64,000 bases of DNA from CAZYMI01 sp964648505. Its GTDB lineage: Bacteria; Pseudomonadota; Alphaproteobacteria; Micavibrionales; Micavibrionaceae. Positions 51,997 through 61,822 of this stretch are shown here, in pieces. The notes beneath the pieces were generated by a model that was given only the letters and a program-made list of their open reading frames with translations, made no database searches and had not been told where the DNA came from. The stretch is from contig CAZYMI010000003.1 of assembly GCA_964648505.1 (NCBI GenBank), forward strand, positions 62,001 to 126,000, written 5' to 3'. The position numbers and the translations under genes were made by a program. Each line of letters begins with the position of its first letter. The first letter of the stretch is position 1.

Positions 51997-54273
51997 ATGT
52001 CTTTTCTAACATTATTCAAATCATCAAAACCGGATCCAGACAAGGCGCGGCTGGAACTTTTTATTGCGGCTTTGCCATTCCCGTATTTTGCATGGTCAAG
52101 AAATGGAGATACATTATATCACCCAGATTTTTTTAAGCTGTTGGGGGCGCCTTCGGTGCGCACACTCAATGACATCGCCCAAGCACTAACACCCGGAGAC
52201 GCCGCAGCGCTTGAAACGATGGTTAACCGTCTGCGCGATACAGGAGAAGCGTTTCACCTGAATGTCGAAACCTTTAATCGCGATCGCGTTCTCAGGCTTT
52301 TTGGTTCGCGTGGCCAAGACAGTGGTGATATTGACCCCTTTGTTATTTTATGGGCAGAAGATATTTCTGAATATCGACGCGAAATTGAAAGCCTTAAAGA
52401 AAAAATCAAAGACACTGAAGCGCTTTCAAAAACTCGCAAAACTGTTCTTGATAATTTTCCACGCCCTTTATGGTTACGGGATAAGACTGGTGGTCTTATC
52501 TGGTGCAACCCTTCCTACACAGAAGCTGTTAAAAGCACAGCCGATAAAGTAATAGACGATCAGATTGAACTTTCCATTAAGCCATCAGCGCAAGGCCCTA
52601 CCGATACCCGCGCCCTTGCGTACGAATCTTTAAAACGTGGCAAAGCTTCTCATTTGCGTGGCCATATTATTATCGGGGGTGAACGCCGTTTGATGGATTT
52701 CCATGAAATGCCTGTACCCGGCGGGCTTATCACTTTCGGTTATGCGCTGGACCGTACAATTGAAGAAGAGCTTGAAGGCATTCATCGCCGCGATCAAACC
52801 GCATTCAAAGAACTACTTGAACACATGCGTTCGGCTGTCGCCTTGTTTTCATCAGAAGAACGGCTTGAATTTTCAAATACAGCCTTCTCGCAATTGTGGG
52901 ATCTGGAAACACAATGGCTGAATGCGCGACCTAAACTTGGAGATGTGCTAGAAAAATTACGTGAACGTAGAATGTTGCCTGAACAATCTGATTTCAGGCG
53001 CTATAAACAAGGCTGGCTGGATTTATTTCGCAATTTAGTTGGCACGCATGAGGATATGTTACACCTGCCAAATGGCGTATCACTTCGTTTACTTGTTGTC
53101 CCTCATCCCATGGGGGGATTGATGATGACCTTTGAAGATGTCACCTCACGTTTGGCACTTGAATCATCTTTGAACACGCTGATGGCCGTTCAAAAAGAAA
53201 CCCTTGATAATCTAGGGGAAGGGGTCGCCGTTTACGGAAGTGATGGTCGCTTGCGACTATGGAATCCTTCTTTTTTAAAGCTTTGGAGTCTTCATCCAGA
53301 AGATGTAGAAGAAAATCCACATATCAGTAAGCTTGTTGAACGTCTTCAGCCAAAATTCGGGGTCGAATCATGGATATTTGCCAAAGATATTTTATTCTCA
53401 CAAGCTATTTCAAGAAATGACGCCAATGGGAGACTTTCCAGATCTGATAAAATATTAATTGACTGGTCAACGGTCGCTTTACCAGATGGCGGTGTCATGG
53501 TGACACATCGGGATGTAACTGATACTGTTCAGGTTGAAAATGCTTTGCGCGAAAAAGCTGACGCACTTGAATCAGCTGAGCGCCTGAAACTTGATTTTCT
53601 AGCCAATGTATCTTACCAGCTCCGAACGCCTTTAAATGCCATTATGGGCTTTAATGAAATGCTGGGCATGCAGATATCAGGAACATTAACAGATAAGCAA
53701 CTTGATTTTACCCGTGCGATCCATGAAGCATCGGAACGCCTGACAATGCTGATTGATGATATTCTGGATCTTTCGACGATTGAAGCAGGGTACCTAACGC
53801 TTGATAAAACAGATACGGACTGCGCTGCACTTTTGCAATCTATTTATGATCTGACTGTTGAATGGTCACGGAGCGTTGGCGTTGTCATGAAGCTTGTTGT
53901 CACACCTGATCTTGGTCGCGCTATACTTGATAGCAGGCGTATCAAACAAGGCCTGCTTCATCTGATAAGAAATGCTATTGCCTATACTCCCCCCGGAGGG
54001 CATGTCACACTTAATGGTCATCGTAACCATGAAAATAAAATATGCTTTTCAATCGAAGACAATGGCCCTGGTATAGCCACAGAAGATATCAATAAAATGT
54101 TTGAACCTTTCATGCGTGGTAACCCCCCCTTACATCAGGTGGATCAAGGCATTTCTATTGGCGCAGGGATAGGTCTTTCAATTGTCAAGCGGATCATTGA
54201 AACACATGGCGGTAAAATTAAAATTGAAAGTACGCTGGGAAAAGGAACGCATGTTTTTCTTGTTTTTCCCTGA
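51997..54273 (+). CDS. divL: DivL-like PAS-domain pseudo-histidine kinase with tyrosine H-box
   Basis: The 758-residue protein has a short N-terminal region, several PAS-like domains (to about residue 520), a HisKA dimerization helix and a HATPase domain with N, G1 and G2 boxes (IRNAIAYTP, IEDNGPGIA, GAGIGLSIV). The H-box reads ANVSYQLRTPL: the phosphorylated histidine is Tyr540. Caulobacter DivL (769 residues) has the same domain plan and Tyr550 and controls the CckA-ChpT-CtrA cascade by protein contact. No N-terminal membrane helix is evident. An in-frame TTG at 51976 is an alternative start. Confidence 0.85.
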   Translation: MSFLTLFKSSKPDPDKARLELFIAALPFPYFAWSRNGDTLYHPDFFKLLGAPSVRTLNDIAQALTPGDAAALETMVNRLRDTGEAFHLNVETFNRDRVLRLFGSRGQDSGDIDPFVILWAEDISEYRREIESLKEKIKDTEALSKTRKTVLDNFPRPLWLRDKTGGLIWCNPSYTEAVKSTADKVIDDQIELSIKPSAQGPTDTRALAYESLKRGKASHLRGHIIIGGERRLMDFHEMPVPGGLITFGYALDRTIEEELEGIHRRDQTAFKELLEHMRSAVALFSSEERLEFSNTAFSQLWDLETQWLNARPKLGDVLEKLRERRMLPEQSDFRRYKQGWLDLFRNLVGTHEDMLHLPNGVSLRLLVVPHPMGGLMMTFEDVTSRLALESSLNTLMAVQKETLDNLGEGVAVYGSDGRLRLWNPSFLKLWSLHPEDVEENPHISKLVERLQPKFGVESWIFAKDILFSQAISRNDANGRLSRSDKILIDWSTVALPDGGVMVTHRDVTDTVQVENALREKADALESAERLKLDFLANVSYQLRTPLNAIMGFNEMLGMQISGTLTDKQLDFTRAIHEASERLTMLIDDILDLSTIEAGYLTLDKTDTDCAALLQSIYDLTVEWSRSVGVVMKLVVTPDLGRAILDSRRIKQGLLHLIRNAIAYTPPGGHVTLNGHRNHENKICFSIEDNGPGIATEDINKMFEPFMRGNPPLHQVDQGISIGAGIGLSIVKRIIETHGGKIKIESTLGKGTHVFLVFP

Positions 54274-54401
54274 CATGCAACTCTCAGTAAAGCCATTTAT
54301 ATTTTGCAATGCAGCGTCAGTTTTGCTTTTAAGGACTTGCCGTTCATGAAGCATCTCTTTACTGTACTGCTTGCGACAAAAGTTTTTGTAAAGTGAGAAA
54401 A

Positions 54402-57400
54402 ATGACCAAAAATCAAATTGAAAATGCAATTAAAGCTTTACCAGCAAAATCTCCGAAAGACCTATCCCATTTTATTCCCTCTTTTCTAAGCGAAGTGCCC
54501 GCTGAGGATTTAAACCAACTTGATTCCAAAGATATTGTTGCGCTTTCACAAATTCATTACGCGCTTATGAAGTCTTTAAAAGATGGCGTTCATCACGCAA
54601 TCAAAATTACATCCATAACCGATACGTCAAAAAAAGGGTGGGACTCACGAGGAACTCTGATCGATATTGTGACCACGGACCGTGCTTTTTTAGTTGATTC
54701 TGTTTCTGCTTATCTAACATCTGAAAACTACGTTATCGATTTATTTATACATTCGCGCTTAAATCAGGGTGAGAAGCGTCTTTCACATATGCATATTCGC
54801 GTTCGTGGGGCTCTGGCTGAACAGGTGATTGAAGAAATAAAAACTGACCTTATCTTTGTTCTCAAAGATGTCGAAGACAGCACACGTGACTGGCAGGCCA
54901 TGAAGCAGAAAATCAGGTCTGCACAAACTTTTCTTACCACAGCGCCAAAATCTTATGATCCTAAAGAATTATCTGAATGGAAAGATTTTCTAGACTATAT
55001 GCATGATGATAATTTTACTTTTCTTGGTTATCGTGAATATAGAATGTCAACTCAAGGTAAAGTTGTCACAAGTGAAATTGTAAAAGGATCTGGTTTAGGA
55101 CTTCTTGCAGATCAAAAAAAGCCTGCTTATATCAATGATCAGCAAAAAACACTTCCTGCTGATTTACAAAAGCTAAGAACAACACTCCCCCCTTTAAGTA
55201 TCAGTAAAGTAAACCGCATTTCTACCGTTCACCGGCGCGTTCCCCTTGATGCTGTCAGCATAAAAAAATACGACGACAAAGGGCGCGTTGTTGGAGAAGT
55301 TCTTTTCATCGGTCTTTTTACATCTGTAACCTATTCTAGATCTTTGCGCAGCATTCCTTTTTTACGCTATAAATCAGAAATTATTATTAACCGTGCGCGT
55401 TACGAATCCGGATCGCATAATAGTCGGGCACTTCGGCATATTCTTGAAAAATATCCGCGCGATGAGATGTTCCAAATTACAGTCGATCAATTAGAAAAAA
55501 TATGCCTATCGATTTTAAGGTTACAAGAACGCCAAAGAATAGCCTTATATGTAAGGCGTGATCCTTTTGGTCGCTATGTTTCTTGTTTGGTTTATGTGCC
55601 TCGCGAACGTTTCGAAACGCGCTTGAGACTAACGTTTCAGGATATTCTTGAAAAATCTTTCAATGGAAAATGTACAAATTTTTATTCTACAATTGATGAC
55701 TCACCTTTGGTGCGGGTTATGTATGTGGTTGCAGTGCCTCAAGGCCAGACCGCAACAGCTTCTGATGAACAGATCGAAAGGCAATTGCAAAATGCCGGAC
55801 GCTTATGGGGGGATAGCCTATCTGAAGCGCTGCATAACAAACTTCCTGATGATGAGGCCGCTTTAAAGCTTGCCCATAAATACGCGACTGCTTTTTCAAG
55901 CGATTACCGCAAAACAACTAAAGCCGAACACGCTGTAAAAGATATTTTAAAGGTCGAAGAAGTATCCGTAACCCGTAAAATGGCTTTAGATTTTTATCAG
56001 ACTCCTATTTCTGAAAAAACTATTTTTAATCTGAAAATCTTTAACCCTTTAACGCCTGTTCCTTTGTCCGATATACTTCCTATTTTAGAAAACATGGGAT
56101 TACGCGTTCTTTCAGAGCAGCCCTATGAAGTTCGTCTTCGTCAGAATCAGGAGGCTATCTGGATTCAGGATTTCTCACTCCAGATCGAACAAAAAAATGC
56201 TGAGATTGATATTCAAAAAATTAAACCTTTATTCGAAGAAGCTTTACTAGGTGTCTGGTCAAACTTTTTTGAGAATGACCAGCTTAATCGATTGACTATA
56301 CTCGCGAGCCTGCCAGCGCGCGCTGTTATGGCTTTACGCGGCTATATACGTTATTTGCGCTTAACAAACTTACCTTTTAGCCTTAATTATATTGAACAGG
56401 CCCTTACAGACCATCCTCAAATAGCACAAAATCTTCTCAATCTTTTTGTTGAGAAATTTAATCCAAGAAAATCAAAAGAAAAATCTGTATCTCAAGAATC
56501 GCTGCTTGAGACAATACGTATACAGCTTGAAGCTGTAACCTCTCTTGATCAAGACAGAATATTGCGCGCGCTTCTTTCTTTAATTGAAAATACACTGCGC
56601 ACCAACGCTTTCCAAAAAGATTCTCAAGGTCACGACAAGCCTTATATTTCCTATAAACTTGCAGCAGCTAATCTTTCTATTTTACCAAACCCAAAACCTT
56701 TCAGAGAAATCTTTGTTTATGCGCCCTTTGTGGAAGGCGTTCATCTTCGCGGGGATCGAATTGCCAGAGGTGGTTTGCGCTGGTCAGACAGGCACGAAGA
56801 TTTTCGAACTGAAATCTTGGGGCTTATGAAAGCCCAGACAGTAAAAAATGCAGTGATTATTCCCATGGGTGCAAAAGGAGGCTTTATTGTAAAGCAACCC
56901 CCAAAAGAAGGGGGCAAAGCTGCCTATCAGCAAGAAGGGATTAGATGTTATCAAACTTTTATCCGCGGCCTTCTTGATATTACAGATAACCGTGTCGGCA
57001 AAAAAATTATCCCACCTCAAATGGTTATCCGTTACGACGAAGATGATCCGTATCTTGTGGTTGCTGCCGATAAAGGAACGGCCACGTTTTCTGACATCGC
57101 CAACGCTTTATCACTGGAATATGGCTTCTGGATGGGAGACGCTTTTGCATCGGGCGGCTCTGCAGGGTATGACCATAAAAAAATGGGTATCACAGCACGC
57201 GGTGCATGGGAAAGCGTGAAACGTCATTTTCGAGAACTAAACCATGACACACAGACAAAAGCTTTTGATGTGACAGGTGTAGGCGATATGGGAGGAGACG
57301 TTTTTGGTAATGGGTTGCTACAATCTCCTTTTATCAGATTAATTGCAGCTTTTAATCATCTGCATATTTTTTGTGACCCTAATCCGGACCCCGCAATAAG

Positions 57401-59126
57401 CTTTATTGAGCGTCAAAGATTGTTCGATGGTGTTCTTGGTTGGGACCAGTATGACAAAACTAAACTTTCAAAGGGTGGGCGTATTTATCTTAGATCAGAA
57501 AAAGTGTTAAACCTGACTCCTGAGATTATGGCGCGTCTTGATCTTGCAAAAGATAAAGTAACTCCCGTTGAGTTGATGCAGGCTATTTTAAAAGCCCGTA
57601 CAAATTTATTATTTTTTGGTGGTATCGGTACATACATCAAAGCATCAACAGAAACACACGCCGATGCCGGCGATAAAAGTAATGACTCCTTACGTATTGA
57701 TTCAGGCGAACTTCGTGCGCGCGTCATTGGTGAAGGGGCCAATTTAGGTATGACCCAACGTGCACGCATCGAATGCGCAGCAAAAGGTGTGAAGCTAAAC
57801 ACAGACTTTATTGATAATTCAGCAGGTGTTGATACATCAGACCATGAAGTAAATATAAAAATACTATTTTATCAAATCATGGCTCAAAAAGATCGTCTGA
57901 CCCTTGCTCAACGCAATACTGTTTTGAAGAAAATGACAGACGATATTGCTAAACTTGTTCTCAATGATAATTACCAACAGACACAAGCTTTATCTTTAAT
58001 TGAAATGCGCTCAGCAGAACGGCTTACCATTCACCAGCAACTTATTGAAGCCCTTGAACATGAATCAGGCTTAAACCGTAAATTAGAAGCCTTGCCTACA
58101 AATGCTGAAATCGCTGAACGACTAAAGCGGGGTCAAGGTTTATACCGTCCAGAACTATGCACACTGCTTTCTTATGCTAAAATAACGCTCACACGGTATA
58201 TTCTTGAGAGCGATATACCTGATGATTTGCACCAGCAACATTGGCTTTATGCCTATTTTCCTTCTCTGATGCAAAAGGAATATACAAACGATATCGCTCA
58301 ACATCCTTTAAAACGAGAAATTATTGCGACAGCTATTGCCAATATGATTCTTAATCGTATGGGTACGGGCTTTATCATGACAGCACGTACAAGACTTGAT
58401 GGAAACACGGCGCTTGCAACCCGTGCTTTCCTGGCAATCCATCAAATTCTTAACCTTGAGGAAGTTTGGAAACAAATTGAAGCTCTTGATGGAAAGGTAT
58501 CTGCTGCAGTTCAGTATAAATCCTATCGCGCTGTTGCACGATATGCTGAAGCCCTTACTTTTTGGCTGATTGAAAATAAACCAGATCTAATTACAGATAT
58601 TAAACAACAAAATCATTTTGCAAACACACTCTCACATATGCGTACTGTTATTGGAGACTTGATTGTTGGCGATATAAAACTAGACCGAAATCAGTATTTA
58701 CAATCTTGCCTTCATGATGGTTTGCCAAAATCTCTGGCAGAATATATTTCACTTCTTCCTGTTTTAGAGCGCCTGATTGGTCTTGTGTTAACTCCTGTCA
58801 AGTCATTCAAAGAGCTTACTGATTTTATAAAAGCCTATATAGAAGTTGGCGAATTATCGGGGATTGAATGGCTGCGCTTGCAAATGCGTACAGTGTCTAT
58901 AGATGGCCCACATGCTGCACGCTTGCAAGAATCTCTTTTCAATGACCTGATCGATATTCAAAAAGATTTTGCAAATCGATCACTCAAAGCGGGCAAAAAC
59001 CAGAAACAGGAATTTTCAGCTATTCAATCTCTTAAGAAACAAGGCCAGATTGATCTGGCTGGTTTGATTGTGACGATCCAAGATTTAAAATCTCAAAAAA
59101 TACTGAACGCTGCAAAAACCAAATAA
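54402..59126 (+). CDS. gdhB: Large NAD-specific glutamate dehydrogenase (GDH-180 type)
   Basis: The 1574-residue protein belongs to the Bac_GDH family of about 180-kDa enzymes. They convert glutamate to 2-oxoglutarate with NAD, mostly in catabolism. The catalytic domain shows RGGLRWSDRHEDFRTE, the lysine region PMGAKGGFIVK and the nucleotide-binding GVGDMGGDVFGNG. Long N-terminal ACT-like regulatory regions and a C-terminal helical domain flank it. ATG 54402 is preferred to GTG 54393. The end overlaps ubiA by 34 bases on the opposite strand. Confidence 0.95.
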   Translation: MTKNQIENAIKALPAKSPKDLSHFIPSFLSEVPAEDLNQLDSKDIVALSQIHYALMKSLKDGVHHAIKITSITDTSKKGWDSRGTLIDIVTTDRAFLVDSVSAYLTSENYVIDLFIHSRLNQGEKRLSHMHIRVRGALAEQVIEEIKTDLIFVLKDVEDSTRDWQAMKQKIRSAQTFLTTAPKSYDPKELSEWKDFLDYMHDDNFTFLGYREYRMSTQGKVVTSEIVKGSGLGLLADQKKPAYINDQQKTLPADLQKLRTTLPPLSISKVNRISTVHRRVPLDAVSIKKYDDKGRVVGEVLFIGLFTSVTYSRSLRSIPFLRYKSEIIINRARYESGSHNSRALRHILEKYPRDEMFQITVDQLEKICLSILRLQERQRIALYVRRDPFGRYVSCLVYVPRERFETRLRLTFQDILEKSFNGKCTNFYSTIDDSPLVRVMYVVAVPQGQTATASDEQIERQLQNAGRLWGDSLSEALHNKLPDDEAALKLAHKYATAFSSDYRKTTKAEHAVKDILKVEEVSVTRKMALDFYQTPISEKTIFNLKIFNPLTPVPLSDILPILENMGLRVLSEQPYEVRLRQNQEAIWIQDFSLQIEQKNAEIDIQKIKPLFEEALLGVWSNFFENDQLNRLTILASLPARAVMALRGYIRYLRLTNLPFSLNYIEQALTDHPQIAQNLLNLFVEKFNPRKSKEKSVSQESLLETIRIQLEAVTSLDQDRILRALLSLIENTLRTNAFQKDSQGHDKPYISYKLAAANLSILPNPKPFREIFVYAPFVEGVHLRGDRIARGGLRWSDRHEDFRTEILGLMKAQTVKNAVIIPMGAKGGFIVKQPPKEGGKAAYQQEGIRCYQTFIRGLLDITDNRVGKKIIPPQMVIRYDEDDPYLVVAADKGTATFSDIANALSLEYGFWMGDAFASGGSAGYDHKKMGITARGAWESVKRHFRELNHDTQTKAFDVTGVGDMGGDVFGNGLLQSPFIRLIAAFNHLHIFCDPNPDPAISFIERQRLFDGVLGWDQYDKTKLSKGGRIYLRSEKVLNLTPEIMARLDLAKDKVTPVELMQAILKARTNLLFFGGIGTYIKASTETHADAGDKSNDSLRIDSGELRARVIGEGANLGMTQRARIECAAKGVKLNTDFIDNSAGVDTSDHEVNIKILFYQIMAQKDRLTLAQRNTVLKKMTDDIAKLVLNDNYQQTQALSLIEMRSAERLTIHQQLIEALEHESGLNRKLEALPTNAEIAERLKRGQGLYRPELCTLLSYAKITLTRYILESDIPDDLHQQHWLYAYFPSLMQKEYTNDIAQHPLKREIIATAIANMILNRMGTGFIMTARTRLDGNTALATRAFLAIHQILNLEEVWKQIEALDGKVSAAVQYKSYRAVARYAEALTFWLIENKPDLITDIKQQNHFANTLSHMRTVIGDLIVGDIKLDRNQYLQSCLHDGLPKSLAEYISLLPVLERLIGLVLTPVKSFKELTDFIKAYIEVGELSGIEWLRLQMRTVSIDGPHAARLQESLFNDLIDIQKDFANRSLKAGKNQKQEFSAIQSLKKQGQIDLAGLIVTIQDLKSQKILNAAKTK

Positions 59127-60031
59127 CCTGTAATCTTATTGCTTTGGAATTTTTTGAGACAACTTAATGGGTGATTTGGGTCCCACAAAGCAACTTGCCA
59201 AAAAAGATGCGCAGCCGGCAAAAGCATTAGCATAAAAAATTCAGGGGGCTGGCCTGCACTGTAACCTGAACACATCCATAGTAAAACAGCTATGGTATAA
59301 AAAGCTGTCACATAAACAGGGCTTTTGCTGCCAAATTTTAGGGCTGTTGATTTTATACCCACAAGCGCATCATCATCTTGATCTTGATGGGCATATATTG
59401 TGTCGTAACCAAGGGTCCAGAAAATAGCCCCTGCGTATAAAAGCCAAGCAGGTATATCAACAGAATTGGTTACTGAAGCCCAGCCTATCAAAATACCGAA
59501 ATTAAAAGTAACGCCTAAAAAAGCCTGTGGCCACCATGTCAGGCGTTTCATAAGCGGGTAGGAAACAACCAACATAAGTGAACATACGCCTAGCAAGATT
59601 GCGGTTGACGTTAACTGCACCAGAATGAATAAACCCGCAAACAATAGAACTGCTAAAAAAATAAAAGCCTGTAAAGGACTTATAGCGCCTGATGCCAAAG
59701 GCCTGTTTTTGGTTCGCTCCACATGCTGGTCAAGATCTCGGTCCCATAAATCATTAATAACGCACCCCGCACCCCTCATCATAATGGCACCGATACAAAA
59801 TAAGACCGTCAAATACCATTCATGAACCCCCATTTCAAACAAACCGCCTGAGGCAAAAACAAGCCCCCATAATGTAGGCCATAATAAAAGCCACGTACCA
59901 ATAGGCCGATCAAGACGCATCAGGTAAGCATACGCGCGCCAGTGCAAAGGAAGATATTTATCAATCCACCCCCCACTTAAAAGATCAGGGCTGGCTTTTA
60001 TAAAGTTTTTTTGATTAGATTCATGTGTCAT
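59093..60031 (-). CDS. ubiA: 4-hydroxybenzoate polyprenyltransferase
   Basis: The 312-residue integral membrane enzyme attaches the polyprenyl tail to 4-hydroxybenzoate in ubiquinone synthesis. It has about eight to nine helices, RLDRPIGTWLLLWPTLW, and the two Asp-rich motifs NDLWDRDLDQHVERTKNRPL and YAHQDQDDD. The start codon shares two bases with the divergent rsmE start (CATG at 60029-60032). The C-terminal end overlaps gdhB by 34 bases. C-terminal residues SIF end abruptly but length is normal for the family. Confidence 0.93.
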   Translation of the reverse strand: MTHESNQKNFIKASPDLLSGGWIDKYLPLHWRAYAYLMRLDRPIGTWLLLWPTLWGLVFASGGLFEMGVHEWYLTVLFCIGAIMMRGAGCVINDLWDRDLDQHVERTKNRPLASGAISPLQAFIFLAVLLFAGLFILVQLTSTAILLGVCSLMLVVSYPLMKRLTWWPQAFLGVTFNFGILIGWASVTNSVDIPAWLLYAGAIFWTLGYDTIYAHQDQDDDALVGIKSTALKFGSKSPVYVTAFYTIAVLLWMCSGYSAGQPPEFFMLMLLPAAHLFWQVALWDPNHPLSCLKKFQSNKITGYLVFAAFSIF

Positions 60032-60776
60032 GGATAGAATAGAAACCTATAAGTTACCTCGATTATTCGTTGAGTCTGATATTCAGCAGGGCATTATGCT
60101 TGATTTATCAGATAACCAATCACATTATTTTAAAACTGTTTTACGCAAGCAACCAGAAGATCTTATCAGAATATTCAATGGAAAAGATGGTGAATTTTTA
60201 GCCCGCTTAAAATTTCAAGGCAAAAAGCAGGCTTGCATTCATGTGCTTGAACAAACCAGGACTCAGCCAACGCAAATACCAGAACGCCATATCTTTTTTG
60301 TACTACCTAAAAAAAAGTCATTTGACCTGCTGGTTGAAAAGTCAGTAGAGCTTGGTGCAACCCATTTCCACCCCCTGACCAGCCAAAACGCTCAGATCAG
60401 AACCTTAGATCAAGACCGAGTCAGGCAGCAGATTATTGAAGCCTGTGAACAATCAGAGCGTCTGGATGTGCCAACCTTGTCTGCAATTGAGCCTTTTCAA
60501 TCTGCTATCATAACTGCGCAAAATCTATTTGCCGCGGTTGAACTACTGGATGCACCCCCCCTTGGCCTGTTACTCGATAAAATTGAAGCTCATAATCCCA
60601 TATCTTTTCTAACCGGGCCTGAAGGCGGCTTTACAGCGCAAGAACGTCAGTTCCTTGAAAAACAACAATATTTAACCGTTATGTCTTTAGGGCAAGCCAT
60701 TTTAAAGGTGGAAACGGCAATATTCTTTTGTTTGTCTGCCGCCAAACTTAAAGGGCAAAACAGTGGAATTGTTTGA
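60030..60776 (+). CDS. rsmE: 16S rRNA (uracil1498-N3)-methyltransferase
   Basis: The 248-residue SPOUT enzyme starts with the family-like PRLFVESDI, an N-terminal PUA-like domain. The trefoil-knot motifs follow: VEKSVELGATHFHPL, FLTGPEGGFTAQE and SLGQAILKVETA. It methylates U1498 of 16S rRNA in mature 30S subunits. The ATG shares the CATG palindrome with the ubiA start, so promoter and ribosome-binding sites must lie inside the opposite gene; a leaderless mRNA is possible. Confidence 0.92.
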   Translation: MDRIETYKLPRLFVESDIQQGIMLDLSDNQSHYFKTVLRKQPEDLIRIFNGKDGEFLARLKFQGKKQACIHVLEQTRTQPTQIPERHIFFVLPKKKSFDLLVEKSVELGATHFHPLTSQNAQIRTLDQDRVRQQIIEACEQSERLDVPTLSAIEPFQSAIITAQNLFAAVELLDAPPLGLLLDKIEAHNPISFLTGPEGGFTAQERQFLEKQQYLTVMSLGQAILKVETAIFFCLSAAKLKGQNSGIV

Positions 60777-60866
60777 CAAATCAGCCTAAACTTTGCTTTA
60801 TGAGTTTATAAAAAAATATTTTAATAAATTGGGTGTGTGTCGATCTTATAAAAATTGGAGCATCGA

Positions 60867-61385
60867 ATGACCGAAAACCAAACCGCACTCACCACCCCAC
60901 TTGCCGATAAATGCATTAATGGTATGACGCAACTACAAGTTTTGATTAAAAATCTAGATCATATGATTGAAAAATCTGAAGCCGTTATCGCCCTTCAGGG
61001 GGAAGATTATGCGCGGCTGGTTTTTGCCCGAAACACCCTTGCTGTTAATGCCAAATTCTGGAGCGAGGATACTGCAACGCGCGTCGACCGCACCAGGTCT
61101 TTCATGCCATATGCCGCCCTGACTGGGGAGGATGCAAGATTATTCCACCGCAGACTAACAGAATCTTTTTTGTTTTCTATGAACGAGATTGGTACGCTTA
61201 AACTGCCCGGTACAGCTGCTATGCCCGCGATGATTAACAATGTCTCTCAAGCGTTCGGGTCTTATATAACACGCAATGCTGAAACCCTTGAACAGCTTGT
61301 ACATAAAGGTGCCACAATCGAGCCGTTGCAAATTCAAGTTGCACGGACCCTTGCCAAACCTGAACAACAAAAACAAGCTGCCTGA
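60867..61385 (+). CDS. Hypothetical alpha-helical protein
   Basis: The 172-residue protein is mostly helical and soluble, with no signal peptide, cysteine cluster or known motif; the size and helical nature are reminiscent of phasin-like proteins, which is only an impression. ATG 60867 has GGAG six bases upstream; the frame opens at TTG 60855. The HIT gene begins two bases after its stop, so they are probably cotranscribed. Confidence 0.6.
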   Translation: MTENQTALTTPLADKCINGMTQLQVLIKNLDHMIEKSEAVIALQGEDYARLVFARNTLAVNAKFWSEDTATRVDRTRSFMPYAALTGEDARLFHRRLTESFLFSMNEIGTLKLPGTAAMPAMINNVSQAFGSYITRNAETLEQLVHKGATIEPLQIQVARTLAKPEQQKQAA

Positions 61386-61387
61386 TA

Positions 61388-61747
61388 ATGGTCTATGATC
61401 CCGACAACATCTTCGCAAAAATTCTGCGCGGGGATATTCCATGCAAGAAACTGTATGAAAATGAACATGTGTTGGCTATTCACGATATCCATCCGCAGGC
61501 CCCTGTTCATGTGCTTGTGATGCCCAAAGGGGCTTATGTTTCTATGAGCGATTTTTGTTTAAATGCAACAGATATTGAAATCGTGGCTTATTTTCGTGCT
61601 ATAGGGCAGCTTTCCGAGCAATTAGGACTTCATGAACATGGGTACAGAGCAATTGCCAATACCGGATCTTATGGTGGACAGGAAGTGCCGCATTTGCATA
61701 TCCATCTTTTAGGCGGTAAACCGCTAGGGCGAATGCTCGAAAAATAA
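61388..61747 (+). CDS. HIT-family (HINT-like) nucleotide hydrolase/transferase
   Basis: The 119-residue protein has the HIT fold: FAKILRGDIPCKKLYENEH at the N-terminus, VHVLVMPK and the histidine triad HLHIHLLGG near residues 103-111. HINT-type enzymes hydrolyse adenosine phosphoramidates; the physiological substrate is unclear. It is coupled to the upstream hypothetical gene and converges on gcrA across a shared terminator. Confidence 0.92.
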   Translation: MVYDPDNIFAKILRGDIPCKKLYENEHVLAIHDIHPQAPVHVLVMPKGAYVSMSDFCLNATDIEIVAYFRAIGQLSEQLGLHEHGYRAIANTGSYGGQEVPHLHIHLLGGKPLGRMLEK

Positions 61748-61774
61748 TTTTATTATTTTCTTGAATAAAACAAC

Positions 61775-61806
61775 AAAAAAGCACGGCTTTTATACCGTGC
61801 TTTAAA
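61775..61806 (-). terminator. Terminator between the HIT gene and gcrA
   Basis: A nine-base-pair stem (AAAGCACGG at 61778-61786 with CCGTGCTTT at 61795-61803) lies between convergent genes. On the minus strand it is followed by a run of Ts, so it mainly serves gcrA. On the plus strand only three Ts follow, so it may terminate the HIT transcript weakly. Confidence 0.82.
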
Positions 61807-61822
61807 AAGAAATAATTAAATA

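Noticed and set aside
54347..54397. Possible 16-codon leader peptide before gdhB
   Set aside because: It has an ATG and overlaps the gdhB start region, but there is no attenuator hairpin or regulatory codon run.
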